Shown piece by piece: positions 39,859 through 50,333 of a DNA stretch of 64,000 nucleotides. A model generated the notes under the pieces. That model was not told the origin of the DNA. It was given only the letters and a program-made list of their open reading frames with translations, and searched no databases. Position numbers and translations under genes: made by a program. Numbering within the stretch: the first letter of the stretch is position 1; each line of letters starts with the position of its first letter. This DNA comes from Apoderus coryli (taxonomy: Eukaryota > Arthropoda > Insecta > Coleoptera > Attelabidae). The DNA lies in the NCBI GenBank assembly GCA_911728435.2, contig OU452200.1, positions 40,377,715 through 40,441,714 of the forward strand, read 5' to 3'.

Positions 39859-40006
39859 GTGGGTGACATTGAAATAAACATATTTCAAGAGAAAAAAAAA
39901 AAAACAATTTTTTTCCTTAGAAGAACCTTAACCCCAAGAAAGAAAAAGAAATAAAAAACTGTAACAAGGTTCAAGAAAAAGACATTACTAAAATACCAAT
40001 CAATTT

Positions 40007-40835
40007 ATTTTAAAATGGCAGCGCGAGTTTTATTTAAACAAAAGTCCAGATAAGTTATCCAGTAAAAGAGTAGTAAAGTTGTAAAACGTTTCTTTAAAAG
40101 TTGACATTGAATTTTGGGTGGGTTTTTGATTTAAACTGCGATTATTTTATAATATTTGTAACATTTAAAAACCAAAAATAATTCTATCAATCAATTATGG
40201 CGAATATCATCACCAGTCGTTAATGAAACCACTAATAGTAAAAAGAATATTAAAAAAAAAACTCCATTTCCGTAGTTGCGTAATTTCATATTCACGTAGG
40301 TTACCCGGTTTCTTTTAATAAACGTTAAGTATTACTAATACTAATTATTATTTATTGAAATGAAGGTTAACAAGAATTTATTCTGTAATTTGTTAATCAA
40401 ATGTAGTATTAATATCTATAATTATCATTATTTGATATATTGTTGTTGATAATTACTAAGTTCCGATTGAAAAATTAATCAGAGGGAATAAAAAAAACTG
40501 AACTAGAATTTCCGAGTCGTTGATATAGAATAATAATATGTGAAATGGAGCACGAAGTACCATTGGGCTAGATTTTTAGGCCGCATTATATTGCAATAAC
40601 ACTTAGGAAATTAAAATTATATTATGTTTGTTGTTGTTAATGTTAAGAGAATATATGAGCTTAGCATGAGCACCTTGTATTTGATATTCATGGGTTCATC
40701 CTAGGACTCCCCCAAACTCATACACCAAAATTTAGCTCAATTGGTTAAAGCGTTTAGGCGCTATCGTGGAAGAATACATCCAGACAGACAGACTTCCATC
40801 TGGAAATGGTCTTAATCGTTTACAAAATGGTTATA
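40007..40835. repeat. No gene; 100-bp dispersed repeat at 40733-40830
   Basis: The segment at 40733-40830 (TTTAGCTCAATTGGTTAAAG, then GCGCTATCGTG, CATCTGGAAATGGTCTTAAT) recurs at about 53034-53138 with about 80-85% identity by eye. It resembles 3' ends seen in many insect dispersed repeats. The rest is unassigned AT-rich DNA. Confidence 0.55.
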
Positions 40836-42047
40836 CTAGGGTGGCCTTTTATATTTCGGGATTAGAGAACAAAAACAAATATTAATCATCGAAAATCACT
40901 TTATTGTTTTTCAAAATATACCCATGAAGATCTATACACTTTTGCATGCGTTTGAACCAATTGTCGAAGCACTTTGGCCACTCTGATTGAGGCATCTCCA
41001 AAACATGCATTCTGAATGCCGCTTCTTCAGGTGTCGAAAAACGTTGACCTCTCATTTCGTTTTTTACGTACGGGAATAAAAATAAGTCATTCGGTGCCAA
41101 GTCAGGACTATACGGCGGATGACTCATCAAATCGATGTTTTGGGTGCTCAAAAATGCAGTTGTTTGAGCCGATGTGTGAGAGCTCGCATTGTCGTGGTGA
41201 AGAGTGATCCGTCTTCGGCGGTTGGTTTTCCTGATTTCTTGGAAGACAACTAGCAAACAAATGGTTGAGTACCATTCAGAAGTGACTGTTCTGCGTTGTT
41301 CAAGTGGTACTGTTGCGACATGTCCAGTTTTTCCGAAAAAACAGGCGACCATTTGCTTGGAAGTCCTTGTGCGCGAACAACTTTTGTTGGATTTGGCTCA
41401 TCTTGAAACACCCATACAGTCGACTGCTGTTTACTTTCGGGCTCATACGCGTAAATCCACGATTCATCACCTGTCACGATGTCATAGACGTGTTTCGAAG
41501 CACCGCGATCGTATTTTTTGAGCATTTCTTTCGACCAATCGACCCGAGCCTTTTTTTGAGCGATTGACAAATTGCGTGGGATCCAACGCTAACAATTTTT
41601 TTTGACAGTCAAATGTTTATGCAATATTGAATGTATGCTGGTCCCACTAATGCCTAAGGTTGTCTCAATCTCTTGATAGGTCACATGACGATCTTGCAAT
41701 ATCAGTTCGCGCACTGCATCAATGGTTTTCGGAAGAACAACTGATTGAATTCACCATACCATCGATAAACACTGGTCCTTGATGGAGCTTCATCGCCAAA
41801 AATTGAATTAAGTTCATCCATACACTGTTGCTGAGTTAATCCACGTCGAAAGTTGTAAAAAATAATCGCACGAAAATGTTCACGAATAAATTCCATTTTT
41901 GGGCTGAGATGAATCTTTTAAGTTACTGTAAACAACACAAATAGCGCTCGTATGTCAAAACGTTCTGAGTACGTATAACCTCAAAAATGTCCAACTTTAC
42001 GATAGAACTGTCAGTTGCCAGATTGCAAACACCAGGGTTGCCAAATC
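40836..42047 (-). mobile_element. mariner copy 2, lacking its 5' terminal repeat
   Basis: Same family and orientation as the element at 21938. The left end (CTAGGGTGGCCTTTTATATT) starts after TA. Homology ends at about 42047 (CAGGGTTGCCAAATC), where copy 1 continues for another 27 bp into its terminal repeat; here unrelated sequence follows. Transposase pieces lie at 41896-40882. Confidence 0.9.
40882..41896 (-). pseudogene. mariner transposase copy 2, frameshifted with 46-bp deletion
   Basis: All three catalytic Asp are retained (VTGDESWIY, HHDNASSHT, YSPDLAPND), unlike copy 1. It is broken by a deletion of about 46 bp in the N-terminal linker: copy 1 has two GATT sites there, copy 2 only one, removing RSSLQDEFREGRP. 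A second frameshift lies near 41360, between PNPTKVVRAQ and QMVACFFGKTG. The C terminus (KCIDLHGYI) is more complete than in copy 1. Confidence 0.9.
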
Positions 42048-42395
42048 GTCTTTATATCTATTTTTTTAGAGCGTTCACAATACTCTCCCTGTGCGGGAAA
42101 GTAAAATTGTGATGTGCCGTAAAATGATAAAATAAACAATGTTTTCACTATCAAGCTGGAAACTTGTCACATCGCCCTCGTACTAATTACGCTCAAATGA
42201 ATCTACTAGTCTACTACTCACAAATAGATTGATAATAAGTCTTCCGAATATTCCTTACCACGTTTTTATAGCTTTATAAACATCAGCAGTAAATTCACTT
42301 TATTCATTGGCAAATTTAATCGATGAGTAGAACCTTTGGCGTAGAACACTAAACTGACAATCGTTTTACCACTTCACCAAAACACTTCTTTTAAA

Positions 42396-42438
42396 TCTCG
42401 ACGCGCGTTTCGCTAACAATGTTAGCATCCTCAGGAGA
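42396..42438 (-). ncRNA. Hammerhead-like ribozyme motif, unit 1
   Basis: Minus strand: stem I UCUC/GAGA, core CUGAGGA plus U, stem II GCUAAC/GUUAGC with loop AUU, GAA, stem III ACGCGCGU (fully self-complementary), cleavage triplet GUC. This is the most convincing of the set because stem III is 8 nt. Confidence 0.78.
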
Positions 42439-42447
42439 GAATTAAAA

Positions 42448-42681
42448 CTAATCCAGCCATTTTTGTTTCGCAAACAATTCAATCTTCTTTGCTATAGCAG
42501 AGTTTTTAATAGAGACTTGAATAAAATCAGGAAAAACACCGTGCTTTTTACAGGATTTCAAAAACCAAATATCTGCACTAATTAACCTAATCTTAGTACT
42601 AAACTTACAGTATAAATTCAGTTCCGTTGACCGTGAAGCCATGTTATATAATTGATGAGTAGAACCTTTGGCGTAGAACAC
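42448..42681 (-). pseudogene. N-terminal fragment of a Penelope-like ORF
   Basis: Starts with Met inside terminal unit 2 and ends at the border of unit 1. It contains KFSTKIRLISADIWFLKSCK, then KKHGVFPDFIQVSIKN, resembling the region before the RT domain of PLEs (a basic stretch, DIxFLKxCKK, xPxFI). RT and endonuclease are absent, so this is an internally deleted copy in which unit 1 follows directly. Confidence 0.6.
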
Positions 42682-42727
42682 TAAACTGACAATCGTTTTA
42701 CCACTTCACCAAAACACTTCTTTTAAA

Positions 42728-42770
42728 TCTCGACGCGCGTTTCGCTAACAATGTTAGCATCCTCAGGAGA
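42728..42770 (-). ncRNA. Hammerhead-like ribozyme motif, unit 2
   Basis: Exact copy of the motif at 42396-42438, 332 nt away. Two such motifs in direct orientation would cut a transcript into a 332-nt monomer if active. Confidence 0.78.
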
Positions 42771-42790
42771 GAATTAAAACTTTTTAATTC

Positions 42791-42833
42791 TCTCCTGAGG
42801 ATGCTAACATTGTTAGCGAAACGCGCGTCGAGA
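42791..42833 (+). ncRNA. Hammerhead-like ribozyme motif, inverted unit
   Basis: Same sequence on the plus strand, head-to-head with the motif at 42728-42770. Predicted cleavage after C42829. A transcript across both would instead form a long hairpin. Confidence 0.75.
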
Positions 42834-42891
42834 TTTAAAAGAAGTGTTTTGGTGAAGTGGTAAAACGATTGTCAGTTTATTGGCAAATTTA

Positions 42892-43955
42892 TTTAACATT
42901 AATAAAATTAGGTAGGTATGCATAAATTATTTAGTACCTATACTAAGCACACGTAGGCGTATGAGGAAGGTTAATCAAAATAAACAATATTTAGCTGATT
43001 AATAACAATTATACAATTTTATGATGTCTCTGAGATATTTCAATGAAATTTGGCTAGTGTGGAGAGGTAATCTGGCGTCATTTTTTCGTATAATAATATT
43101 ATTTTTATTTCCATCAGTGGCGTGCGTGCGGCTATCGATTGCGATATTTTTAATGAAAAAACCGATACGCCACTGGTTTATCTCAAAATAAAAATTATTT
43201 CTGCAATTCCTATTCAGTTTAAAAGAAAAAAGTACTCTTGGCTTTTTTTCGTATGACGCAACATTTTTGAGTAAAAAAATAAAAATCGTCTAAACCAAAT
43301 GTATTGAAAATCAACATAAAAATAACATAACAGATTTTACAGTTTTTTTTTTTACAGAAACTGTTCAAAATGACTATAATGTAATGCAGTAACTTTTCCA
43401 TTCGTGCGTAAAATGCTTTTTACAACACTTATTACGTAATATACTATTAATTATAATATCCAAAAATGTATATCAATATCCATATACATTTTTCTCAGTG
43501 CAGAGATGGAAACTTTCAAATATTATTCGTGAAAAAAGAAAAGCAAATCAACGTACATATAATAATAAAAATATCTATAAGTATCAAATTATATATACAC
43601 CAGAAATTTAAGTGGAGGTACTACAATTTTAAAACTTTCTCGCTTGAAAACCGCGCACTGCACTAACTGATTAAGTAACACTGGGAAAGTGGCTAAAATT
43701 ATTATCATCTATCTCTCTACTTAGTAGTATTTGAAAGACAATCAATTTTAAATTAAATTATTTCACTTGTAATGCATTTAAATACCGGCTGTCCAGGCAT
43801 GTGAAATAATTTAAATTGGCTTAATCGGCCAATTATTTGTATAGTGCAATCTTGAACACACATCACTATACCTACTTTTGTGAATTTACAAGATATTTAT
43901 CGGTTGCACTAAAAGCAGTCAAATTATTGTAAAATAACAATATCCTTATTTCAGT
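42892..43955. other. No gene; 61-bp miniature inverted-end element at 43115-43175
   Basis: At 43115-43175 CAGTGGCGT and ACGCCACTG bound a 61-bp segment. Its interior shares GCTATCGATTGCGATATTTT with the hAT MITE at about 15804. The rest is AT-rich and unassigned. Confidence 0.5.
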
Positions 43956-44227
43956 GTACTATGTGGCAAACGGATCTGTAACAGCGCGGCGTCGGTAAGG
44001 GTAATGCAGTTGTAATCAAACATGACTGATTTCATTCATAAAATAAAAAATAAAACCAACTTAACGAAATAAATTAAATACTTTGGTAATCTGACTTGAT
44101 TTAAAAAAAAAAAAATATAAAACAACAATATTTAAAATTATCTTGAATCTTTTTGCTGCTTTGAGTTTAGGAACTATTATAATCAACTGTCTTAAATATT
44201 TTGATTAAATATAACAATCATAATTAG

Positions 44228-44610
44228 TAATAATCATAATCATAATAAAGTCTTTATTGCAAAAAGCAAAAGGCAAAGTTGAAGCGCAGCTTCCTCATTT
44301 AACCAACTGTATCATACAATGAAAGTACTAATATCTAATACAATAATTAAATTAAATACAATAATCAATTAATTAACAAAATAAGTAAAACTACACTATC
44401 TTAAACTACTTATCCTATGTGTATTATATTATCCTTAACATATTTACGAAATTTATAACCAGAGCAAACCTTGATGTCGTTAGGTAATCTGTTATACATC
44501 TTAGCAATATTGTATGAAAAAGATCTTTCATACAAAGCTGTGGAATGAAAAAGCGGTGTTATGGTTGTTTTATTTCTAATATTGTTATTCTTCTTTGTAA
44601 TTGTAAAAAA
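44228..44610 (-). pseudogene. LINE 3' end
   Basis: The minus strand encodes HSTALYERSFSYNIAKMYNR and LPNDIKVCSGYKFRKYV, the last part of a LINE RT protein (YxRSFxxxxxxxxNxLP type), then a 3' UTR ending AATAAAGACTTTATTATG with an (ATT)-rich tail at 44228. 5'-truncated. Confidence 0.7.
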
Positions 44611-44639
44611 TCAGTAGTAATACCCCTCTCTCTCTCTAG

Positions 44640-45065
44640 GTGCCATCTCCGCGACGAAGATTGGCAATCATCATGGCAATTCTTATTTTGGATGCAGCTG
44701 CTCTAAAAAGCTCTATCGAGGAACATCCAAACCACTCTCTCTAGTTTCTCAACCAGGATATCCTTCTTCTACCCACGCTTCTTGTACCTTGGATCCTTCC
44801 CTGCATTATCAATTGAAGTAAGGCATATCTTGGACCGCGAGTCAGATGGCCCAGATACTGAAGTTTTCTGCTTTGAATTGTTATTAATAACTCTCTTTCT
44901 ATGTTTAGTCGTTCAAGTATTTCTAAGTTAGTTATCCGATCCGACTCATGACACCTTCAGTACTCTTCTGTACACCCACATTTCAAAAGCTTCTAGTCTT
45001 TTGGTTATTTCTGCGTTCAAAGTCCATGCCTCGACGTCGCGCGCGCCGCAAAACAAGTAATACCC
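44640..45065 (-). pseudogene. LINE C-terminal remnant
   Basis: Minus-strand translation gives AWTLNAEITKRLEAFEMWVY, RRVLK, LEILERLN, then RKLQYLGHL-like and GRRR-like pieces in shifted frames: the same family as 28830-29310 in the opposite orientation. Multiple frameshifts. Confidence 0.7.
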
Positions 45066-45200
45066 CTAGGGTCTTGATAATACCGAGATAATTTTGTCAT
45101 AGAGAATGTCGAAAGCTTGGCAAGGCCGCAGGCTATTATCCTTGAGCAACTCGCTTGAAGGATTCTCTATGACAAAATTTTGAGTATTTATCAAGGTCCG
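45066..45200. repeat. Hairpin/MITE-like inverted repeat
   Basis: GGTCTTGATAA ... TTTTGTCATAGAGAAT on the left pairs with ATTCTCTATGACAAAA ... TTATCAAGGTCC on the right. The loop is GC-rich. No open frame. It lies between the LINE remnant and the recombinase pseudogene. Confidence 0.6.
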
Positions 45201-45321
45201 AGGAGTATTCGATAAGATAATTTTTTACTTTGTAGATATCAAAAATTTGATTGTTAATCTGACGTTTAATAATTTTCAATACAAAATGTATTAGTTTTAA
45301 TCAAACAAATATTATTCATTT

Positions 45322-46487
45322 TTATTTAAAACTACAATTGTGAAAAGTACAATTGGTAAATGTTAAATCGGAAGAAGAGTTTGCTGAAGTTGACGGATTG
45401 TTAATTTCCACTGTTGAAGAAATTCCGCGCATGGTGTTGATTATTTCACCATGGCGTTCTTGGTTAATATTTAAGTACGGTTTAATTGAATTAGAGCTGC
45501 TATGTCCTGTTATTTTTATTAATTGCTGTTCAGGTATTCCTTTATGTGCCAAATGGCTAACTGCAGTTGATTTGTTCGAATGATTGGATATCTTTTTACG
45601 CTTAGTGTCCAAACCAATAGCTTGCGCGGATGATTTGGTCCACATATTAATTGTGTTCTTGCCTACCGGTATATTGTCAAACCATGTGTCACTTTCGAAT
45701 TTCCACAAACGAGTTGGTCTCAAGAATAGGCGACTGGAAGTAATATTTTTCCCCCTTTTGGACAATAATTTATGGACTAACGGAACAGGGCATGCACTTT
45801 CGTTTGCAATATTTGGAACAAGCCACTTACTATTTGTACAACTTTTCGATCCTCCTTGGCATGTTTTACTGAATATTGGATTGTATTCAATTCTGTTGGT
45901 TCGCGTTCCATCATTATTTTTCTCAATCGTGAAATAATCTATAAGGCAATCAGCTGGTTCACCACCTCACCAAGCAAACTCAACAGCTACAATATGGTAA
46001 AAATTTTTTGTAAACCTTCTGGTGTACATTCATCCCATAATCCAATGATTCTAGCCAAATCACTTGAACTCAAATTTGATGAACTGCATTTTCGTTTGTT
46101 TGGATCCTGCTGTAATCTTTTACGTTTTGCATTACTTGCATCTCGCGCATTTTTGAATATCACACTGGTAAACGGGTCGAATACAATCTTGAAGTCATTG
46201 AAGTATTTTTCCTGGAGTAGCCTACTCGTAGTATTCCATATTATTTTTACAGTTGCTTCTTTATATTCAGTTCCGTCAGCTTTTCTCATATTAACCGCAT
46301 AATCTTTCAATATATTAGCCAAATTATGCAAACTCGTTTCAGCATTCAGTTCGTATTCTCTGGTCGCCCAAAACTCGAGAAATATTTTCCATACATATTT
46401 TTTTGATTTGATTGTATTTTTTGGTATATTATTAGATATAATATCATTAATTGCATCGTTAGATGCCATACCAAATCTTCGTGACAT
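45322..46487 (-). pseudogene. Crypton-type tyrosine recombinase (DUF3504-like), broken
   Basis: The N-terminal piece 46487-45987 starts MSRRFGMASNDAINDI and ends GLQKIFTIL. The frame then shifts and continues VEFAW, stop, GGEPADCL, reaching IEYNPIFSKTCQGGSKSCTN, CPVPLVHKLLSKRG and SSRLFLRP, then NHSNKSTAVSHLAHKGIPEQ, LIKITGHSSSNSIKPYLNIN and a stop at 45322. NHSxxK, GHS and the Tyr in IKPYL correspond to the H, H/Y box of tyrosine recombinases; the motif resembles the DUF3504 domain of Crypton-derived genes. The TGA falls where the first catalytic Arg is expected (a CGA to TGA change would explain it), and Lys stands at the second Arg. Confidence 0.75.
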
Positions 46488-46708
46488 TTTTAAACCAGTT
46501 GTCAGTTTGACGTTTAATTAATTTAAAAAAAAAACACCAAACTGAAAACACCACAGCAGGGTATTATCGCTGTAATCCAGAGGTGATTGGATGAAATTTG
46601 ACACATGACTTAAAATTAAGTAATTTGATTGGTTACTATATTTAGTAAAAAATTATCAAATTAATACTACTTCCTTTCGCTGTTACAGATTCGTTTGCCA
46701 CACAGTAC

Positions 46709-47090
46709 CTCGATCATAAACTAACACATTTTCAACGACACGTGGTCCGCCATTCTCACTGTACACTATGTGTAACCGACATTTCGAGCTATCTAGGCCG
46801 AGTATAATTTTTTTAAATTAAATTTTACGAATACAAAAACACAAAGAGACCATTTTATACTGTATGGGCGTACGAATTGTATTGTTTCGTGAATTAGTCA
46901 GGCGAGGTATAGCCTATACGGTTTCAACTAAAGACATAAAGAAAGAGATTGACGAGACCGTGAAACCTACATTTTTAAATTTATGTGAACGTTCAAGGTA
47001 GTGTAGGATGAGAAGATTAAGAGGTTATATAGGTTAATTCTTCATATAAGTTTTTATGTTTATAGCGCAATTAATTACCTAGGCTCCACA
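46709..47090. other. No gene recognised
   Basis: AT-rich spacer without coding signal. Confidence 0.4.
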
Positions 47091-47535
47091 TTGTATAACA
47101 AAATATCCTTACGTACAGATGTCCACAACCTTAATTTACGTCATAGGGGTGGATTAACACCTCCGATCCACAGGACTGGCATGTTCGAACGGTTCTTTAC
47201 TTGCGACGTTGCTTCCGTGTATAATGCTCTGCCTCACCACCTGCTTCATTTAGGATTAAATGGATTTTTGAATGAACAAAAAGAATGTTTTTATCCTGAA
47301 TTCCATTGGTTTATTGATTTTTTTTTGTTATAATAGATGTATTATTGTGGTGTTCTTGTATAATTATCGTAGTTTCTATGTTTATTGTTATTGTATGTAA
47401 GGATAAGTGTATAAGACAGATAAGTCATGTGCACTGCATGACTTAAGCTGTACTCAATCTTTTTTCAACTGTATGCCCAGAAGAATGTATTTATGTTTGT
47501 TAAGTATACAACTTGAATAAAGATTATTATTATTT
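47091..47535 (+). pseudogene. LINE 3' end with (ATT)n tail
   Basis: The plus strand reads LRTDVHNLNLRHRGGLTPPI, HRTGMFERFFTCDVASVYNA and LPHHLLHLGLNGFLN, typical of the C terminus of jockey/CR1-type LINE proteins (RTxxFxxSFxxxxxxLWNxLP). A 3' UTR with AATAAAGATTATTATTATT at about 47516 ends it. Tail style matches the LINE ending at 20577. Confidence 0.75.
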
Positions 47536-47627
47536 AAAGTAAATTTTTGTCTACGCATGTCTATACAGCGTATGCAAAGACCGTTCGTCTAATGCCGATG
47601 TGTGTATTATCATCAATAATATTCTTG

Positions 47628-47729
47628 TATAGATCTTCATGGGGAATATTTTGAAAAACAATAAAGTAATTTTCGATGATTAATATTTGTTATTGTTCTC
47701 TAATCCCGAAATATAAAAGGCAACCCTCG
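47628..47729 (+). mobile_element. Terminal 102-bp fragment of the mariner family
   Basis: Inverted relative to copies 1 and 2, it holds the last codons region (GTATAGATCTTCATGGGGAA) through AGTAATTTTCGATGATTAAT to the terminal repeat ending CAACCCTCG, followed by TA. Only this end is present. Confidence 0.85.
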
Positions 47730-47730
47730 T

Positions 47731-48482
47731 ACGTATTGCAAATACATATGACTAAAACCAAACAAATGTTATTAGATAGACAAATTACCATTAGAAACGA
47801 GATACCAACCACGTTGAACACGAGGTAACAACCAGCTCACAAATAATAAAATTCACATTGTACAAATAGAGAAAACACATTTTATACAAAGCGTATACAA
47901 TTTTTACACGTGTGACCTTACACAACGTTCAACGGAAATACGAACTCAACGTTAGAATTGATACTATATTGTTTAAGTATATAAAAAAGTAAACGATATT
48001 GAACATTAATGGGGATCAAGTCGATGTATAAATAAAAATTAATTAAATTATTATACTTGTAATGGACACGTGACTGAAGAAAAGTGTAAAAATTGCAGCA
48101 TATTTATATAGTGTTAAGGTAATGCAATTTTTTCAAATGAATGAATATTTATGCGAATACTAAAATATATTTTACTATTAACAAAGTAATAATAACAACT
48201 ATGAAATGATGAATTAAAGGTTCTTTTTGTGGTTAACCACTGTTTCGTTATTTTCTCTCCACTTCATTCTTGTTCAGGTGCGTCCTCACTTGAACATGTT
48301 CCTTCAAATGCAGGCGTGCGGATTCACTTAACTTAAACACACAATTTCGAAATGTTTCGGTTTTTTTTTTTTCACAATTCTAGGGGCTACAAGACGCACT
48401 AACTCTTCAAAATTTTTTGTAGTAATTATTGTAAAATTTTGTCAAATTTTTGCGTCATAAAATCAGACGACTGGCTGATTTT
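47731..48482. other. No gene recognised
   Basis: AT-rich. A pyrimidine tract followed by AG near 48280 could be a splice acceptor but no coding exon follows. Confidence 0.35.
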
Positions 48483-48507
48483 TAGCTCGCCATATCATAT
48501 ATGTATA

Positions 48508-49352
48508 CAGGGTGACATAGAAAAAAGTACATTGCATACTGCCACACAATGGAGGACACTAAAATAAGAAAAAAAGTTCCCATGAACACGGGTCCACAAG
48601 ACCTTCGGTTAAAAGATACGGGGTGTTGAATTTTAATTTTTTTTTTGGGATTTTTTGAATATCTTTTGCCAGAGACGCAAGAAATGGATAAAATGTGGTA
48701 TACAGGGGTTTTTATCACGCTAAATTCAAATATGATCTTAGTTTTGTGATTACTGATAGAGGGCGCTACATACAAGGTTCCATCCCTATTGAATAGGTCG
48801 TAATTTTTTTGCTATACACTGTATGTCATTTTCGACTGAAAAAAATTGTTATCCCTTCTTTTATACTTAAGAAAGGTATACCTTATCCAAGTCGCTAGAA
48901 GCAATGGTTCCAGTACAAATGCATCTAAAAGCCGACAATGCACGCAAATTATTCAAAAAGCGCCAAAGTAACCTTTGCAAAAACAATGATAAATAAAAAT
49001 TAAATAATGTGTCATAATGACACTTGTCAAACTAATGTAATAATTGTTAAAGGTATAAAAAGTTACGACCGATTCAATAGGGATGAACCCTGTATGTAGC
49101 GCCCTCTATCAGTAATCACAAAACTAAGATCATATTTGAATTTAGCATGATAAAAAACCCCTGTATACCACATTTTATCCATTTCTTGCGTCTCTGGCTA
49201 AAGATATTCAAAAAACTAAAAAATTAAAATTCAACACCCCGTAACTTTTAACCGAAGGCCTTGCGGACCCGTGTTCATGGGAACTTTTAATCTTATTTTA
49301 GTGGCCTCTATTGTGTGGCACTATGCAATGTACTTTTTTCTATGTCACCCTG
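48508..49352. mobile_element. 845-bp foldback element with TA target site
   Basis: CAGGGTGACATAGAAAAAAG on the left and its complement on the right form arms of about 290 bp (ACACTAAAATAAG, TTCCCATGAACACGGGTCC, GAGGGCGCTACATACA), flanked by TA. It interrupts the minisatellite-bearing element that starts at 48483. No open frame belongs to it. Confidence 0.8.
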
Positions 49353-50333
49353 TATATGGAGACTATTAGTTTCATGAAATTTTTAGCTCTCCATATGATT
49401 TTAACCAAATTTGGTACAAAAATACTATAGGACATGGCAAGGAGCTGATTAGATTTTGGGAAACATTGAGCGTAGGCAAGGGGTTTAAAAGAGGGTTCAA
49501 AAATTAAAAAAAATTCATAGTTCTTAAACTTATCCGAAATACTGCATAATTTTCACGCATTTAATTGAATATAACCTAAAATATTTAACATAAAATATTA
49601 GACCACATTGGCGTTCGAAAATAGTGTAAAATGGGGTAAAAATATTTGAAAAAAACGTACTGCTTAAACATAGCAGAAATATTAACTAATTATTTATAGC
49701 TTTAATAGAATACAACCTATAAAATTTGTCATAAATAACTTACTTTCATAGGCGTTCGGAAATAGTAGAAAAAGGGCCAAACATAAAAAATATATATTTC
49801 CTAAACTTATTCGAAATATGGAATAATTTTTCATAGTTGTGATAGAATATAACCTAAAAAATGTTACATAAAAGAATTGGTTCACGCAGGCGTTCTAAAG
49901 TAGTAGTAAAAAAAGGGTCAAAAACGAAAAAAAAAATGTTTCCCAAATATACCAGAAAAATTGGCTAATTATATGTAGGTTTGATATAAGATAACTTAAA
50001 AAATGCAGCATAAAATTTTTATTTACATAAGCGTTCGTAAATAGTAAAAAAGGGGTAAAAAAAAATTAAATGTAAATTTTTTTATATTTGACTAGTTGAA
50101 TTGGTGTTAAAAATACACGACAAAAATTAATCTACCATAGGCGTCCGTGCAAATTCTATAAAAGGGCCAGAAAAAATTTGTATCCGTGATAACTTGAAAA
50201 GCACTTAACGTATTTTAACCACATTTGGTACGAAAACACTCAGAGGGTTCAAACATTTAAAAAATCATAGTTTTTAAACTGATCCGAAATATTGAATAAT
50301 TTTTTGTGCGTTTAATTAAACATAACCTAAAAT

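Larger units (their letters stand above)
36250..39994. mobile_element. Head-to-head pair of 5'-truncated Penelope-like elements
   Basis: Left arm 36247-38011 and right arm 38199-39958 are reverse complements of about 1.76 kb, differing only in A/T-tract length as far as I can read; the encoded peptides are identical over the 342 residues compared. Between them 38012-38198 belongs only to the left copy. Each outer end carries a hammerhead-like motif. The direct repeat ACCAATCAATTT occurs at 36238-36249 and 39995-40006, so the pair entered as one unit. The right side has an extra 36 nt (39959-39994) before the duplication. Confidence 0.88.
42319..42878 (-). mobile_element. Short Penelope-like insertion: two direct and one inverted terminal repeat
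   Basis: A 560-bp insertion is bounded by the 13-bp direct repeat ATTGGCAAATTTA at 42306-42318 and 42879-42891. It contains two identical 128-bp units on the minus strand (42322-42449 and 42654-42781) separated by 204 bp coding for a PLE N-terminal segment, followed by an inverted partial unit (42782-42878). Direct repeats with an inverted partial copy at the 5' side are known for Penelope pLTRs. Each unit holds a hammerhead-like motif. Confidence 0.85.
43956..46708 (-). mobile_element. 2.75-kb interval with 31-bp inverted termini around a tyrosine recombinase
   Basis: GTACTATGTGGCAAACGGAT at 43956 and, inverted, GTACTGTGTGGCAAACGAAT at 46708 begin a 31-bp inverted repeat with two mismatches, ending CTGTAACAGCG. 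Inside are two LINE fragments, a hairpin and a Crypton-type recombinase pseudogene. No target duplication is visible at the borders. Whether the termini belong to the recombinase element or to another element that surrounds it is not settled. Confidence 0.5.

Noticed and set aside
36247..39958. Palindrome as an assembly or missed-adapter artefact
   Set aside because: The arms have different inner end points, a unique central segment, and a 12-bp direct repeat outside both; an artefact would also mirror the flanks.
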